The notes: generated by a model from the sequence alone, not told the origin. A stretch of DNA of 22,967 nucleotides from an uncultured Muribaculaceae bacterium (GCA_948788915.1 CAQFOZ010000037.1:1-22967), one strand, 5' to 3'; counted from the stretch's first letter, positions 7,515 through 16,349 are shown. Translations and numbers: made by a program.

Positions 7515-8726
7515 ATGCTTGATATAGATAAAATACGCAAGGAATTCCCCATTCTTAACAGAGAAATAGGCGACAAGAAACTTGTTTATCTCGACAACAC
7601 GGCAACCTCCCAGACTCCGGGATCTGTTGTCGGCAGAATTACGGATATATACGAACACACCAAAGCCAATGTGCACCGTGGTGTTCACACTCTATCTCAG
7701 GAAGCCACAGACCTCCAGGAATCAACACGACGCCGTATACAGAAATATATCAACGCCAAAGGGTTTGAGGAGATTATTTTCACCAGGGGTACAACCGAAG
7801 CCATTAATCTGGTGGCATCTTCTTTCGGTGACCGTTTCCGCGACGGAGACGAGATTATACTCACCGTGATGGAACACCATGCAAATATCGTGCCCTGGCA
7901 ACTTTTACAACGTCACAAGGATATCAAAATAAGGGTTGTGGACATAAACGAAGCAGGGGAACTCGACATGGAACAGTACAGATCCTTGTTTAACGACCGG
8001 ACCCGCTTTGCGTCATTCGCCCACATAAGTAACGTCCTCGGAACCGTAAATCCGGTGGAAGAGATGATCCGGATTGCGCATTCACATGGTGTGCCGGTAC
8101 TTGTGGACGGAGCTCAGGCTGCTCCCCACTTGAATATAGACGTGTCAGCTCTCGATTGCGATTTCTATGTGTTCTCCGCCCATAAGATGTATGGACCCAC
8201 AGGAGTCGGGGTTCTTTACGGTAAAAAGGAACTGCTCGAGACCATGCCTCCCTACCAGGGGGGCGGTGAGATGATCAGTCACGTAAGCTTTGAAGGAACC
8301 TCCTTCGCAGATCTTCCTTTCAAGTTCGAGGCTGGAACACCGGATTTCGTTGACATTGCCGCTTTCTCACAAGCCATAGACTTCATTGAATCTCTCGGCA
8401 TGGACAATATCCGCAAACACGAAACGGAACTGCTGGAATATACAACCCCGGGACTTCTTGAAATACCTGGAATAAAGATATACGGCAACGCTCCACGTAA
8501 ATCTGCAGTGATTTCATTCAACATTGCCGACATACATAATTATGACCTCGGCTTTCTGCTTGACAAACTCGGAGTAGCCGTTCGTACAGGACACCATTGT
8601 GCCCAGCCGCTGATGCAACGTCTCGGCATACAAGGTTGCGCACGCGCCTCTTTCGCTATATACAACACATTTGAAGAAGCCGACTATTTCATAAACGCAA
8701 TTAAACGCGTCATCACAATGTTCTAA
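7515..8726 (+). CDS. sufS: SufS-type cysteine desulfurase
   Basis: PLP-dependent enzyme that takes sulfur from L-cysteine as an enzyme persulfide and feeds it to the Suf scaffold, leaving alanine. The 403-residue protein (start at ATG 7515, MLDIDKIRKEFPIL) has the family's N-terminal LVYLDNTATSQTP, TRGTTEAINLVA, the PLP lysine K224 in FSAHKMYGPTG, and the catalytic C362 in RTGHHCAQP. Both positions agree closely with E. coli SufS (K226, C364). A GTG seven codons upstream overlaps the end of sufD and is less likely. No SufE or SufU sulfur-transfer gene lies beside it in this window. Confidence 0.97.
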   Translation: MLDIDKIRKEFPILNREIGDKKLVYLDNTATSQTPGSVVGRITDIYEHTKANVHRGVHTLSQEATDLQESTRRRIQKYINAKGFEEIIFTRGTTEAINLVASSFGDRFRDGDEIILTVMEHHANIVPWQLLQRHKDIKIRVVDINEAGELDMEQYRSLFNDRTRFASFAHISNVLGTVNPVEEMIRIAHSHGVPVLVDGAQAAPHLNIDVSALDCDFYVFSAHKMYGPTGVGVLYGKKELLETMPPYQGGGEMISHVSFEGTSFADLPFKFEAGTPDFVDIAAFSQAIDFIESLGMDNIRKHETELLEYTTPGLLEIPGIKIYGNAPRKSAVISFNIADIHNYDLGFLLDKLGVAVRTGHHCAQPLMQRLGIQGCARASFAIYNTFEEADYFINAIKRVITMF

Positions 8727-8760
8727 AACCAAAAAACAGCTGCCATCTGCCTCATAGTTT

Positions 8761-9033
8761 TCAGTCGTTTAAATCGTACTTGATCACCCAATAGCCGATC
8801 TTGTTGCTACCCATGCGCTCTATCCATCCGGCAGCTTTCATATTGGCTACAATTTTCTTTATGCCGTTGTCCGTCATGCCAACCTTTTCAGCAAGTTCGA
8901 CGCGGGTAAGGCGCGGATTGCCGGCAAGCAGTCGTAATACAGACAGTTCGGATTTATTGGGTACTTTATTGGGTATTTTATTGGGTACTTCTTTTATGTT
9001 CTTTTGAAGTGTCTTCAAAATTTCGTTGAGCAT
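8761..9033 (-). CDS. Small winged-helix protein with VPNK repeats
   Basis: A 90-residue protein. Residues 1-15 (MLNEILKTLQKNIKE) look helical; a short repeat VPNK-IPNK-VPNK follows, then a winged helix-turn-helix (about 30-85: ELSVLRLLAGNPRLTR, VELAEKVGMTDNGIKKIVAN, WIERMGSNKIGYW). This arrangement resembles the C-terminal end of larger Bacteroidetes AlbA_2/ATP-binding regulators, where similar NKVPN repeats precede the wing domain. It is therefore either a stand-alone DNA-binding protein or the remnant of such a gene; no N-terminal domain is found upstream. It is convergent with sufS, with 34 bp between the stops. The target is unknown. Confidence 0.65.
   Translation of the reverse strand: MLNEILKTLQKNIKEVPNKIPNKVPNKSELSVLRLLAGNPRLTRVELAEKVGMTDNGIKKIVANMKAAGWIERMGSNKIGYWVIKYDLND
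8955..8990. repeat. Three tandem 12-bp repeats inside the winged-helix gene
   Basis: The 12-mer TTTATTGGGTAC occurs three times head to tail (8955-8966, 8967-8978, 8979-8990), the middle copy with one change. On the coding strand each unit gives four residues of the VPNK/IPNK linker. A change in copy number keeps the frame, so the linker length can vary by slippage without loss of the protein. Confidence 0.8.
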
Positions 9034-9050
9034 AAAGTCAATAAATAATT

Positions 9051-9090
9051 AGCGGGATAACTCTTTATTTTTCCACTGAGTTATCTCGCT
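9051..9090 (-). terminator. Hairpin at the end of the lgt unit
   Basis: AGCGGGATAACTC (9051-9063) pairs with GAGTTATCTCGCT (9078-9090): a 13-bp stem with one G-U pair and a 14-nt loop. On the minus strand it lies 21 bp after the lgt stop and is followed by AATTATTTATT, a weak T-rich tract. It probably ends the long minus-strand unit before the winged-helix gene. Confidence 0.6.
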
Positions 9091-9111
9091 ATACTTGTAT
9101 TCTCAACATAT

Positions 9112-9975
9112 CTACTTTCTCCTTGATTTGGAAGAAGCAGGTTCGTCTGCAAATTTATTGGGGAAACTAAAATGTTGTCTCGGATGAACCAAAGCCCATA
9201 TGACAAGACCTACTCCTATGATAATGAACGGCACACTGAGCATCTGACCGAGGTTCATACCATATTTGGCTATCAACTCATATTCCGAACCCACCTGGAC
9301 ATTCTTTACAAACTCTATAAGGAAACGGGGAAGAAATATGCCGATAAAGAACACTCCTGTAATGAGCCAGGGACGCTCCTCTGCGTTCTTCTTCCAATAC
9401 ATCCACATCAATAATCCGAAGAGCGCAAAATAACACAACGCCTCATATATCTGTGTAGGATGGGAAGCAACAACATCCCCGTTTCTCAGAAAAACAAAGC
9501 CCCATGGGAGATCCGTAGGACCTCCATATATCTCACTGTTGAACAGGTTGCCCAGTCTTATCAAACCTCCTACAAGAGCCACCGGTACCACAAGCTTGTC
9601 AAAAAACCATGAAGCGGGCTTATGGCTCACAAACCTTGAGAAAAGGAACAATGCGATTATTATGGCTATTGTGCCACCATGACTTGCAAGACCTCCCTCC
9701 CATATCTTAAGGATATCCATCGGGTGCTGTGAATAATACGGCCATTCATAAAAGAAAACATGGCCGAGACGCGCCCCGACAATCGTGGCCACAACTACAT
9801 ATCCCAGCAAAATACCCAGCCATTTCTCAGGTGCGCCCTCATGACGGAACATCTTGGCGACTATCCAGTAACCAAGGGTAAAACCGATCGCAAACATAAG
9901 ACCATACCACCTCACCGATATCGGACCGAGAGAGAAAAATATCGGATTGGCATTCCAAAAAATTACATCAAGCAT
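9112..9975 (-). CDS. lgt: Prolipoprotein diacylglyceryl transferase
   Basis: Inner-membrane enzyme that moves diacylglycerol from phosphatidylglycerol to the lipobox cysteine of prolipoproteins, the first step of lipoprotein maturation. The 287-residue protein has about seven hydrophobic segments and the family marks RWYGLMF near residue 22, GGLASHGG, and the Lgt signature GGLIRLGNLFNSEIYG with its essential Arg and Asn. Later, HPTQIYEA and PRFLIEF are also typical. The C-terminal tail is basic (SSKSRRK). The gene starts 12 bp after the ispF stop, so it is probably the last gene of the minus-strand unit. Confidence 0.95.
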   Translation of the reverse strand: MLDVIFWNANPIFFSLGPISVRWYGLMFAIGFTLGYWIVAKMFRHEGAPEKWLGILLGYVVVATIVGARLGHVFFYEWPYYSQHPMDILKIWEGGLASHGGTIAIIIALFLFSRFVSHKPASWFFDKLVVPVALVGGLIRLGNLFNSEIYGGPTDLPWGFVFLRNGDVVASHPTQIYEALCYFALFGLLMWMYWKKNAEERPWLITGVFFIGIFLPRFLIEFVKNVQVGSEYELIAKYGMNLGQMLSVPFIIIGVGLVIWALVHPRQHFSFPNKFADEPASSKSRRK

Positions 9976-9987
9976 ATCTATATTTCT

Positions 9988-10464
9988 CTATATTTTCCTA
10001 AGTAATACCACTGCATATGCGGATATCCCCTCTTCTCGTCCTGTGAATCCAAGTTTCTCTGTTGTCGTAGCCTTGACAGAAACATTCCCGGCATCCGTGC
10101 ACATCAATCCCGCCAACACGTCTGTCATCTTTCCTATATGGGGATTGATCTTGGGACGTTCGGCACAGATGGTAATATCAACATTAACGATTTCGTATCC
10201 ACGTCCGGTAATAAGCTTCATGACTTCCGAAAGAAGCTTTTTGCTGTCTATACCTTTATATCTTGGATCTGTATCCGGAAAATGATAACCTATGTCACGC
10301 AAAGACAACGCTCCCAACAGCGCATCGCACAATGCGTGTATAGCCACATCCGCATCGCTGTGACCCAATAAACCGAGTTCGTGCTCCAATTTAATGCCAC
10401 AAAGCCATAGTTCCCTGCCGGGAACTAAACGGTGCACATCGAAACCTTGCCCTATCCTGTACAT
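9988..10464 (-). CDS. ispF: 2-C-methyl-D-erythritol 2,4-cyclodiphosphate synthase
   Basis: Cyclises CDP-methylerythritol 2-phosphate to MEcPP with release of CMP, in the MEP route to isoprenoids. The 158-residue protein starts MYRIGQGFDVHRL, where D-x-H are the metal ligands, and continues with GHSDADVAIHALCDALLGA, HFPDTDP, KINPHI and KATTTEKLGFTGREEGI, all typical of IspF. The ATG at 10464 is one base after the porV stop; the frame runs seven codons further upstream into porV, but the family start and the tight spacing favour 10464. The porV-ispF order is the one I know from Porphyromonas gingivalis. Confidence 0.97.
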   Translation of the reverse strand: MYRIGQGFDVHRLVPGRELWLCGIKLEHELGLLGHSDADVAIHALCDALLGALSLRDIGYHFPDTDPRYKGIDSKKLLSEVMKLITGRGYEIVNVDITICAERPKINPHIGKMTDVLAGLMCTDAGNVSVKATTTEKLGFTGREEGISAYAVVLLRKI

Positions 10465-10465
10465 G

Positions 10466-11683
10466 TTATTTTCTTCTTTTGCCAAGAAGGTCGCGAAGAC
10501 CGTCCATATCGAACGTCAGCGTAAACCTTAATGTCTGGTCAAGAGGACTGCTTTGCGCTGTGGCAAGCATGTATGAAGCATCAAGCTGCACTACATTGAG
10601 CGAAAAGCCCGCTCCAAACGCAAAGTAGCTTCTTCCTCCCTTGTTGGCATTCTCATAATTATATCCCGCACGGAGAAAAAACTGTTGGTTATATGCATAT
10701 TCCGCACCAAAGCTTACACCTATCTCCTGCAACTCCACTTTAGCACCGCCGGGCGCATCCGTGAAGCTCTTGAAAATACCCGTAATAGGCGACATAGTCT
10801 CCCATTTCTCCTTTGCATCCTCATACTCCTCGGGAGTCTCATAATCACGTTCACGTGGTTTTGTCGGCACAAGGAGCTTATTCAAATCAAGTCCGAACGC
10901 CAAAGTATTGTAATCGGCCAACGGAAACATGAAATTTGCTCCAATCCGCAGATTTGTCGGCAAAAAGGCATTGTTCGCACCATGGTCGTAACTTACTTTG
11001 GTTCCGACATTCGAAATATCGAAGCCCCATGAAAACTGGCATTCACTTCTTCCTATCATGGGATAAGTGGTGTAATATCCTGAAAGATCCACTGAAAACG
11101 CGGATGCAGCACTGTTGGATTCACCGGTCTGTGTGTCCTGATAGGACAGATCCGAAAATATATATCTCAGAACAACACCCATTGAAAATTTCTCAGACAA
11201 TTTTCGTGAATATCCCAAGTCTATGGCAAACTCATACGGATTGATTGTCTGGACATTTACTCCATTACCGTATGAGGTGGATACCTCACCTAACGAGAAA
11301 TAACGCAATGACGCGCTGAACGCTTGATTATCATTGCTTCCGGGCTTCCAATATCCCGCAAGGTTGGCCAGAAAAATATCGTTTACTATCTTACGCAACC
11401 ACGGAGTGTAAGACAGAGACAGACCTCCTGTAGAATAACCGAACGCATATTTGGAAGGATTCCAGAACTGTGAGTTCATATCTGGATCTGTCGCCACACC
11501 TAAATTACCCATGGAGCTTCCTCTTGCATCCGGTGCTATAGACAATGTGGTGACACCGGTGGAAACCGGGTTAAACTCATTGTATTTAATATCATTTTCC
11601 GCTTTCATTCCTGTTGTGAACAACACAACAAACGCGAAAAGAAGAGTGTATATTCTATTATTCATTTTCATCTGTGAACTCAT
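10466..11683 (-). CDS. porV: Type IX secretion outer-membrane protein PorV
   Basis: Outer-membrane beta-barrel of the FadL-like fold that carries type IX cargo and forms the attachment complex with the PorU sortase. The 405-residue protein has an N-terminal signal peptide (NNRIYTLLFAFVVLFTTGM, cut near residue 28), then the PorV hallmarks VTTLSIAPDARGSSMG, FWNPSKYAF, LSLSYTPWLRKIVNDI and SASLRYFSLGE, with alternating barrel strands to the C-terminus. The start could also be the ATG at 11671 (MKMNNRIY), which gives a more compact signal peptide. The neighbours fit: a PorU-like protease upstream, ispF one base downstream. Type IX core membrane genes (porK, L, M, N, T) are not in the window. Confidence 0.93.
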   Translation of the reverse strand: MSSQMKMNNRIYTLLFAFVVLFTTGMKAENDIKYNEFNPVSTGVTTLSIAPDARGSSMGNLGVATDPDMNSQFWNPSKYAFGYSTGGLSLSYTPWLRKIVNDIFLANLAGYWKPGSNDNQAFSASLRYFSLGEVSTSYGNGVNVQTINPYEFAIDLGYSRKLSEKFSMGVVLRYIFSDLSYQDTQTGESNSAASAFSVDLSGYYTTYPMIGRSECQFSWGFDISNVGTKVSYDHGANNAFLPTNLRIGANFMFPLADYNTLAFGLDLNKLLVPTKPRERDYETPEEYEDAKEKWETMSPITGIFKSFTDAPGGAKVELQEIGVSFGAEYAYNQQFFLRAGYNYENANKGGRSYFAFGAGFSLNVVQLDASYMLATAQSSPLDQTLRFTLTFDMDGLRDLLGKRRK

Positions 11684-11783
11684 TAAAACTGCAGCCTCCC
11701 GATTGGAGCTGATGAGAGAGGTAAATGAGTTCTATCTCTAAAACTGATTTTTGACTTATTTATTGTTGATGATAGTCATATAC

Positions 11784-14700
11784 TCATTTCAAAACAGCTA
11801 TATCCCTCCATCCCGAGAAACGTTTATGGACTCCTTCTCCCTTTTCCACAACACATATACGATATAATCCGGGAGCGACTGTCTCCCCGTCATTGTTTAT
11901 GCAATTCCACGTATAAGCACCTGTGATATCGCGACTGAATATAACATCCCCTTCACTATCCCTTATTATGAGCATTGCTTCGACAGTATTGTCAATCTCT
12001 ATGTCAAGACTGTCTACTACAGCTTTTGACGACAATCCCAAACCAAGACTGCCATCCTCTTCCGGAACATCAAATTCATATTTCATATACGAACTGTTAC
12101 CGGAAATATCTGACACCTCTATTTCAAAAATATGACTTCCGGATGACAGACTCCATGCATTATAATGATAATCCGCTGTCTTTACCACTCTCTTTTCATC
12201 ATTAAAACCGGAACTTTCAAGAATTACATTTTGTCCGTCAAGTGTAGCTCTGACAGCCAATGGGGTTGCATACAATCCCGTATCATCACTGCATCTTACT
12301 TCTATCCTGCCTGATAAATGATCATATGACACTTCTGATCCCGGAGCTTCTTTGTCCTGCGCTGCCATATCCTCTGACCCTCTATCCGGTGATTCAACAC
12401 GAGCCTCTAAGTATCCCACAGCCCCGGACCGCAAATCTGCATCATACGCACTCAGATAAACCGGCAATAACTGTCCCGCATATTGTACGGTATTTCCCGG
12501 AAGTATTATCTCCACGGAAAACTCTCCGTTCTTGACTTCCGTCTCATACGACAAAAGATTATTTGCTCTGTATTCTACTTGTAATGTGTCTGGCTCAGAC
12601 GCATCCCTACAGGTTCCGGTAACATAATCCATTGATGTCAGCGTCACCGCAGGCTTTGACAGCTTAAGGACCAGTGTCCCGTTAAAACCGGTGTCCGTTT
12701 TTCCCCGGGAATCCTCTACCTCCCCTTTAACACTCACTTTCCTGCCGGGAATTATATCACAAGCAAATGAAGCCGATATTCTTTGTGTAGCAACCGGGAA
12801 AGTCACGGCAGGATCCCCTGAATAGAAATAATTAAGGGAGTTGCGATAGGGGAAATTGCTCTTTATTTTAGCATACACCTCTCCTATCGTTGGTGAGGGT
12901 GATCCATATTCCCTCTCCAGCCATACCGATGCTATTCTTTTTGCGAGTTCGTAATTGACATTCGACATAGATTCCCGGCAACTGATCAATGCCCCGGTCA
13001 TGCCGTTTTCTGTGTCAAGCACAAGGCATTCTCCCAATCCCCGGACACGATTGTCAGGATACGAAAAATCACACCCTCCTAAAAAGGCGAAGCCCTGAAA
13101 TCTGTTTTTCAACAGCGGCACATCTGAAGATGTAAAGAAATCACCGTCCACTCCCATAAACCTCAGGGAACCGTGTCCGAAATAAGTGGTCATAAGTTTC
13201 CCCCTGCCAAGTTCGGCAATAAATCTATCCTTTGCACTCTTGTTTCCAAACGCATCGACACAAAGGGTATAGGATGCTATCGGAGAGGGAGAAAGGCTAT
13301 TTAAAAGTGCCCCGTAACTTATCGCATGCCTGTCATGAGCATGATTGTTATACAGCCCACCTATCTGCAAAGTCTCGTTGAGATACCATGCAAAGCGATC
13401 TTCACTTTCCATATACCTTTTTATTTTCCTTAACGCCCTCAGACAATCTTTATCATCGAAACAGCTTAATAATCCGACACCAATATCCATATTCTCCCTG
13501 TTGAGCCGTGCCGGATTTATATTGTCTGACAGAATACCGTATAAGTCATACACACTTGCCGCGGCATGTTCGGAAGTGGCTTCCGGCTCCTGAAACGCCA
13601 ACAGATATTCCATATCTTCTGTCCCCCGGAGAATCCTGATATCCCCAACAGATGGACCTAAAAGCAAGAGATTGCGCAGTTTTCCGTTCCCCTTATCATA
13701 TATCATTTTCATAAAGGCCCGGTAAGCCATTGGATCCGGCACTCCTCCTGAAAACTCATTGTAAACCTCTTCTGTTGTAGCCACTATTGTCTCAATGCCG
13801 TCGTATTTCCTGTGCAACTCTGCAATCCCATTGGCATAAGTGACAAATTGTGGCACAGTTATAATCGCCAATGATGCATTTCCGGCATCAATACCATGCA
13901 GATCGGCATTCTCAACAGTCTGCCATCCGGATATCCTCTTCAGTTCAGATCCGGCACTGTACAAAACAAGCCCACGACAATCGTTCCCTTCTGCCCGGAA
14001 ACATCTTGCAGTCATAGACTGTACACTGTCTGACACAGGAGAAATCCGAATCTGTTCAGGCTCGGTAATATCCACAATCCTCACATCACCGGGAATTGAA
14101 AGACTGTAACCTCCATCATCTCCCGAACAAACCAGATATCTTTCCGGAACTGTGAGTTCATTACTGCTTGCCGGAAACCGTTTGGGATAAGTCAGCAACC
14201 AGTGGTTCAATTTCGTAAAACCGGAGTCTTCCGCCCGCACTCCGAGGTTTATATTAAACTCTCCTTTCGGTCTTACATTAAATCTATGATGATAATTTCG
14301 CGGAGTGAAAGCATCAGAAAGTCTTGTAGTGTATGTTGATGAGTAATACTCTTCCGACTCCTCTAAAGACATATCTATACTGTATGGTATACGATCGGAA
14401 AGAGATGGCTCCAAAACAAATTCATACTCGAGAGTGGCATTTCCTGCCACGGCCAGTTTTGCCGGCACTGTCCACTTTATCGAACCTCCTGTATCTTTGA
14501 ATTCCTCACCCCAGAATTGCTGCCCGGTCCGCGTTACATTATGGCAAAGATCCTTTTCATGAAACACAAAATCCAACCCTCTCTCCATCGGCTCGGAGTC
14601 TGAGGCACCTTCAATCATATATCCGGCTAAAACAGGATTTGACTTATCACTAAGGAAATACACACCGTAATCGGAATATATGTTCTTGGACATGCGCATG

Positions 14701-15071
14701 AAACGTTGCTCATCCTTATCCCATGAAACCTTGTCAACCCCTTCACCGTAAAATACCAGACTGTCACCGCTATGGATAACCGAAATCTGCCTCAGATCAT
14801 CATAATAAGGATGTCCAGAAACAGGATCCGTAAAACTCAGTGACATAACTTCTCCCCCTTTTCCGTAAACCCCTACTTTCTCCGGAAAAGGGAAACCCAT
14901 GTCTCTCAACTCCGAATATGATACTGCGTAAAGTCCCGAATCTCCTACTTTTATCTTTACCCATCTCCCGTCTGCCAGTTGCGAGCGAGGAGCGAAATCC
15001 ACTCCATAACCTGCAACTGCCATAAGCATATTACAGGACAACAGGCAAAGAATACGCAGGCTTGAAATCAT
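11784..15071 (-). CDS. PorU-like C25 cysteine protease 1, next to porV
   Basis: A 1095-residue secreted protein of the gingipain (C25) family, most likely the PorU sortase by position beside porV; PorU cleaves the C-terminal signal of type IX cargo and links it to lipid at the cell surface. A signal peptide covers residues 1-20. An N-terminal beta domain follows, then the C25 domain (about 390-760) with H633 in YFGHGSLRF and C667 in LGGCDFSYPDN; the spacing of 34 is close to the 33 of RgpB (H211, C244). The C-terminal part has Ig-like stretches and ends like a type IX tail (YTWNCINNDGETVAPGLYRI). It shows the His/Cys pair but is more diverged around it than the paralogue at 16373-19744. Its ATG overlaps the stop of the preceding gene (ATGA). 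Confidence 0.88.
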   Translation of the reverse strand: MISSLRILCLLSCNMLMAVAGYGVDFAPRSQLADGRWVKIKVGDSGLYAVSYSELRDMGFPFPEKVGVYGKGGEVMSLSFTDPVSGHPYYDDLRQISVIHSGDSLVFYGEGVDKVSWDKDEQRFMRMSKNIYSDYGVYFLSDKSNPVLAGYMIEGASDSEPMERGLDFVFHEKDLCHNVTRTGQQFWGEEFKDTGGSIKWTVPAKLAVAGNATLEYEFVLEPSLSDRIPYSIDMSLEESEEYYSSTYTTRLSDAFTPRNYHHRFNVRPKGEFNINLGVRAEDSGFTKLNHWLLTYPKRFPASSNELTVPERYLVCSGDDGGYSLSIPGDVRIVDITEPEQIRISPVSDSVQSMTARCFRAEGNDCRGLVLYSAGSELKRISGWQTVENADLHGIDAGNASLAIITVPQFVTYANGIAELHRKYDGIETIVATTEEVYNEFSGGVPDPMAYRAFMKMIYDKGNGKLRNLLLLGPSVGDIRILRGTEDMEYLLAFQEPEATSEHAAASVYDLYGILSDNINPARLNRENMDIGVGLLSCFDDKDCLRALRKIKRYMESEDRFAWYLNETLQIGGLYNNHAHDRHAISYGALLNSLSPSPIASYTLCVDAFGNKSAKDRFIAELGRGKLMTTYFGHGSLRFMGVDGDFFTSSDVPLLKNRFQGFAFLGGCDFSYPDNRVRGLGECLVLDTENGMTGALISCRESMSNVNYELAKRIASVWLEREYGSPSPTIGEVYAKIKSNFPYRNSLNYFYSGDPAVTFPVATQRISASFACDIIPGRKVSVKGEVEDSRGKTDTGFNGTLVLKLSKPAVTLTSMDYVTGTCRDASEPDTLQVEYRANNLLSYETEVKNGEFSVEIILPGNTVQYAGQLLPVYLSAYDADLRSGAVGYLEARVESPDRGSEDMAAQDKEAPGSEVSYDHLSGRIEVRCSDDTGLYATPLAVRATLDGQNVILESSGFNDEKRVVKTADYHYNAWSLSSGSHIFEIEVSDISGNSSYMKYEFDVPEEDGSLGLGLSSKAVVDSLDIEIDNTVEAMLIIRDSEGDVIFSRDITGAYTWNCINNDGETVAPGLYRICVVEKGEGVHKRFSGWRDIAVLK

Positions 15072-15646
15072 TTTAACCTAATTTGAAGTCTCTCTTCACC
15101 TTCTACAAAAGCACTTACGGTCTTACCTCTTTCAAGTACAAAGTATTCTGGCGACAACCCCACAAGTATCAGATCTCCAGTCTTTATTATATTCTCTCGA
15201 CTTACCGCTTCTATCACGTTGTCTATACCTTTCTTCAATTGCTGCTGATTCCAACATATGGAGCGTGATCCATATCTTATCTCAAACGCACCGGAGCTGT
15301 TCCACTCCTCCACCGGTTTAAACTCTCCGACAAAACAACATTTATCAAAGACCACAGCCCTTGTCCACGGCTTACCTGAACCGCTGAGTGTTTTAAGCAG
15401 TCCTGATGCCTGTACAGCCACACCCGGAGCAGCCTCACTATAATACCTGCCTGCGAATTTGGCAGATACATTTTTACCAAGTTTGTCGATCTTTACTATC
15501 AGAGAGGGATAACCGCGAAACTCACTATCAAATTCAGGCACGAACATAGGATTGTCGTGACGCAAAATGCCGGAATCAGGCAAAAGATACCAGTCGATTT
15601 CATCCGACTCTCCACTGTAGTTATTTAATACACAGAATATCTTCAT
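15068..15646 (-). CDS. Degenerate fumarylacetoacetate-hydrolase family protein
   Basis: A 192-residue protein whose outline follows the FAH fold family: start MKIFCVLNNY, LLPDSGILRHDNP, SLIVKIDKLGKNVSAKFAGR, KPWTRAVVFDK and the late KTGDLILVG. The residues that make FAH enzymes work are gone. Where the family has two metal-binding Glu (ExE before LVVxI) this protein has Y and S (GYPSLIVKI); where it has DFTARDLQ it has AVQASGLL; the lysine before the FD position is Val. It should not bind the metal and is probably a structural or regulatory pseudoenzyme. Its start shares one base with the rex stop (TGATG) and its stop overlaps the porU-like start (ATGA), so its level is coupled to both. From memory, an FAH-family gene also precedes porU in P. 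gingivalis. Confidence 0.75.
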   Translation of the reverse strand: MKIFCVLNNYSGESDEIDWYLLPDSGILRHDNPMFVPEFDSEFRGYPSLIVKIDKLGKNVSAKFAGRYYSEAAPGVAVQASGLLKTLSGSGKPWTRAVVFDKCCFVGEFKPVEEWNSSGAFEIRYGSRSICWNQQQLKKGIDNVIEAVSRENIIKTGDLILVGLSPEYFVLERGKTVSAFVEGEERLQIRLK

Positions 15647-16302
15647 CAGAACTTATGTCTGTTTTCCAAAGCGTCCAACCTGTTGAAAATTAGTGCAAGA
15701 TGAGCGTATATGGACGTATTGGCCATAACAACTCCCTCTGCAACCTTTACTCGGTACGGTGAGAAATTCCATATCGCACGGATTCCGGAACTGATAGCAA
15801 GATCCGCACATTCCTGGGCACATTCGGGAGGTACCGTAATAATACCGATAGATGCCGGATTCTCGTCCATCACTTCATAGATCCGTTCCATATGATAGAT
15901 AGGCACCCCAAGATCGGTACGTGCAACAACAGCTTCATTGACATCAAAACCGGCAACAATCTCTAAGCCATAATTTGAAAGTCCGGAATCCCTGATCAGT
16001 GCCTTTCCAAGACTTCCACACCCGATCACATACGCCTTGTGGCTACGTGAGAAACCTAAAAAATCGGATAGCGCATCAATTAGAGAACCTACCTCATATC
16101 CTATTCTTGTCTTACCCTTCACATTCAGAAATGACAGATCCTTTGCAATCTGGGATGCATCAACACTCAATGCACGTGAAATCTGTGTGGAGGAGATTGT
16201 CTCAACACCCTGCGCACGCAATATCTCCACATATGCCAGATACCACGGCAAACGGCGGAGTGTCGGTTCAGGCAATATTATATTTTCTTCGTTAGAACTC
16301 AT
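15646..16302 (-). CDS. rex: Redox-sensing transcriptional repressor Rex
   Basis: Dimeric repressor that reads the NADH/NAD+ ratio and leaves DNA when NADH is high. The 218-residue protein has the N-terminal winged helix (PEPTLRRLPWYLAYVEILRA, then TISSTQISRALSVDASQIAKD) and a Rossmann domain starting AYVIGCGSLGKALI, with the acidic end of the second strand in VAGFDVNEAV and the late IRAIWNFSPYRVKV. The C-terminal helix IYAHLALIFNRLDAL fits the swapped dimer helix. Rex usually controls fermentation genes. pta-ackA lie in the window, but I see no canonical Rex palindrome (TTGTGAA-spacer-TTCACAA) near them or near rex. It stands 70 bp after porU-like 2 and overlaps the next gene by one base. Confidence 0.95.
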   Translation of the reverse strand: MSSNEENIILPEPTLRRLPWYLAYVEILRAQGVETISSTQISRALSVDASQIAKDLSFLNVKGKTRIGYEVGSLIDALSDFLGFSRSHKAYVIGCGSLGKALIRDSGLSNYGLEIVAGFDVNEAVVARTDLGVPIYHMERIYEVMDENPASIGIITVPPECAQECADLAISSGIRAIWNFSPYRVKVAEGVVMANTSIYAHLALIFNRLDALENRHKF

Positions 16303-16314
16303 TTCAACCCTATT

Positions 16315-16344
16315 GTTCTATATTGTAATGTTCTATACTGTAAT
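16315..16344. repeat. Tandem 15-bp direct repeat upstream of rex
   Basis: GTTCTATATTGTAAT (16315-16329) is followed at once by GTTCTATACTGTAAT (16330-16344), one difference in 15. It lies 13-42 bp upstream of the rex ATG, where an operator or promoter would be expected. It is not a standard Rex site. It may be a binding site for another regulator or a slippage product. Confidence 0.55.
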
Positions 16345-16349
16345 AAATT

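Noticed and set aside
9976..9987. A promoter between ispF and lgt
   Set aside because: The gap is only 12 bp; the genes are best read as one unit.
11684..11783. Promoter in the 100-bp gap before porV
   Set aside because: No TAnnTTTG box on the minus strand; read-through from porU-like 1 is more likely.
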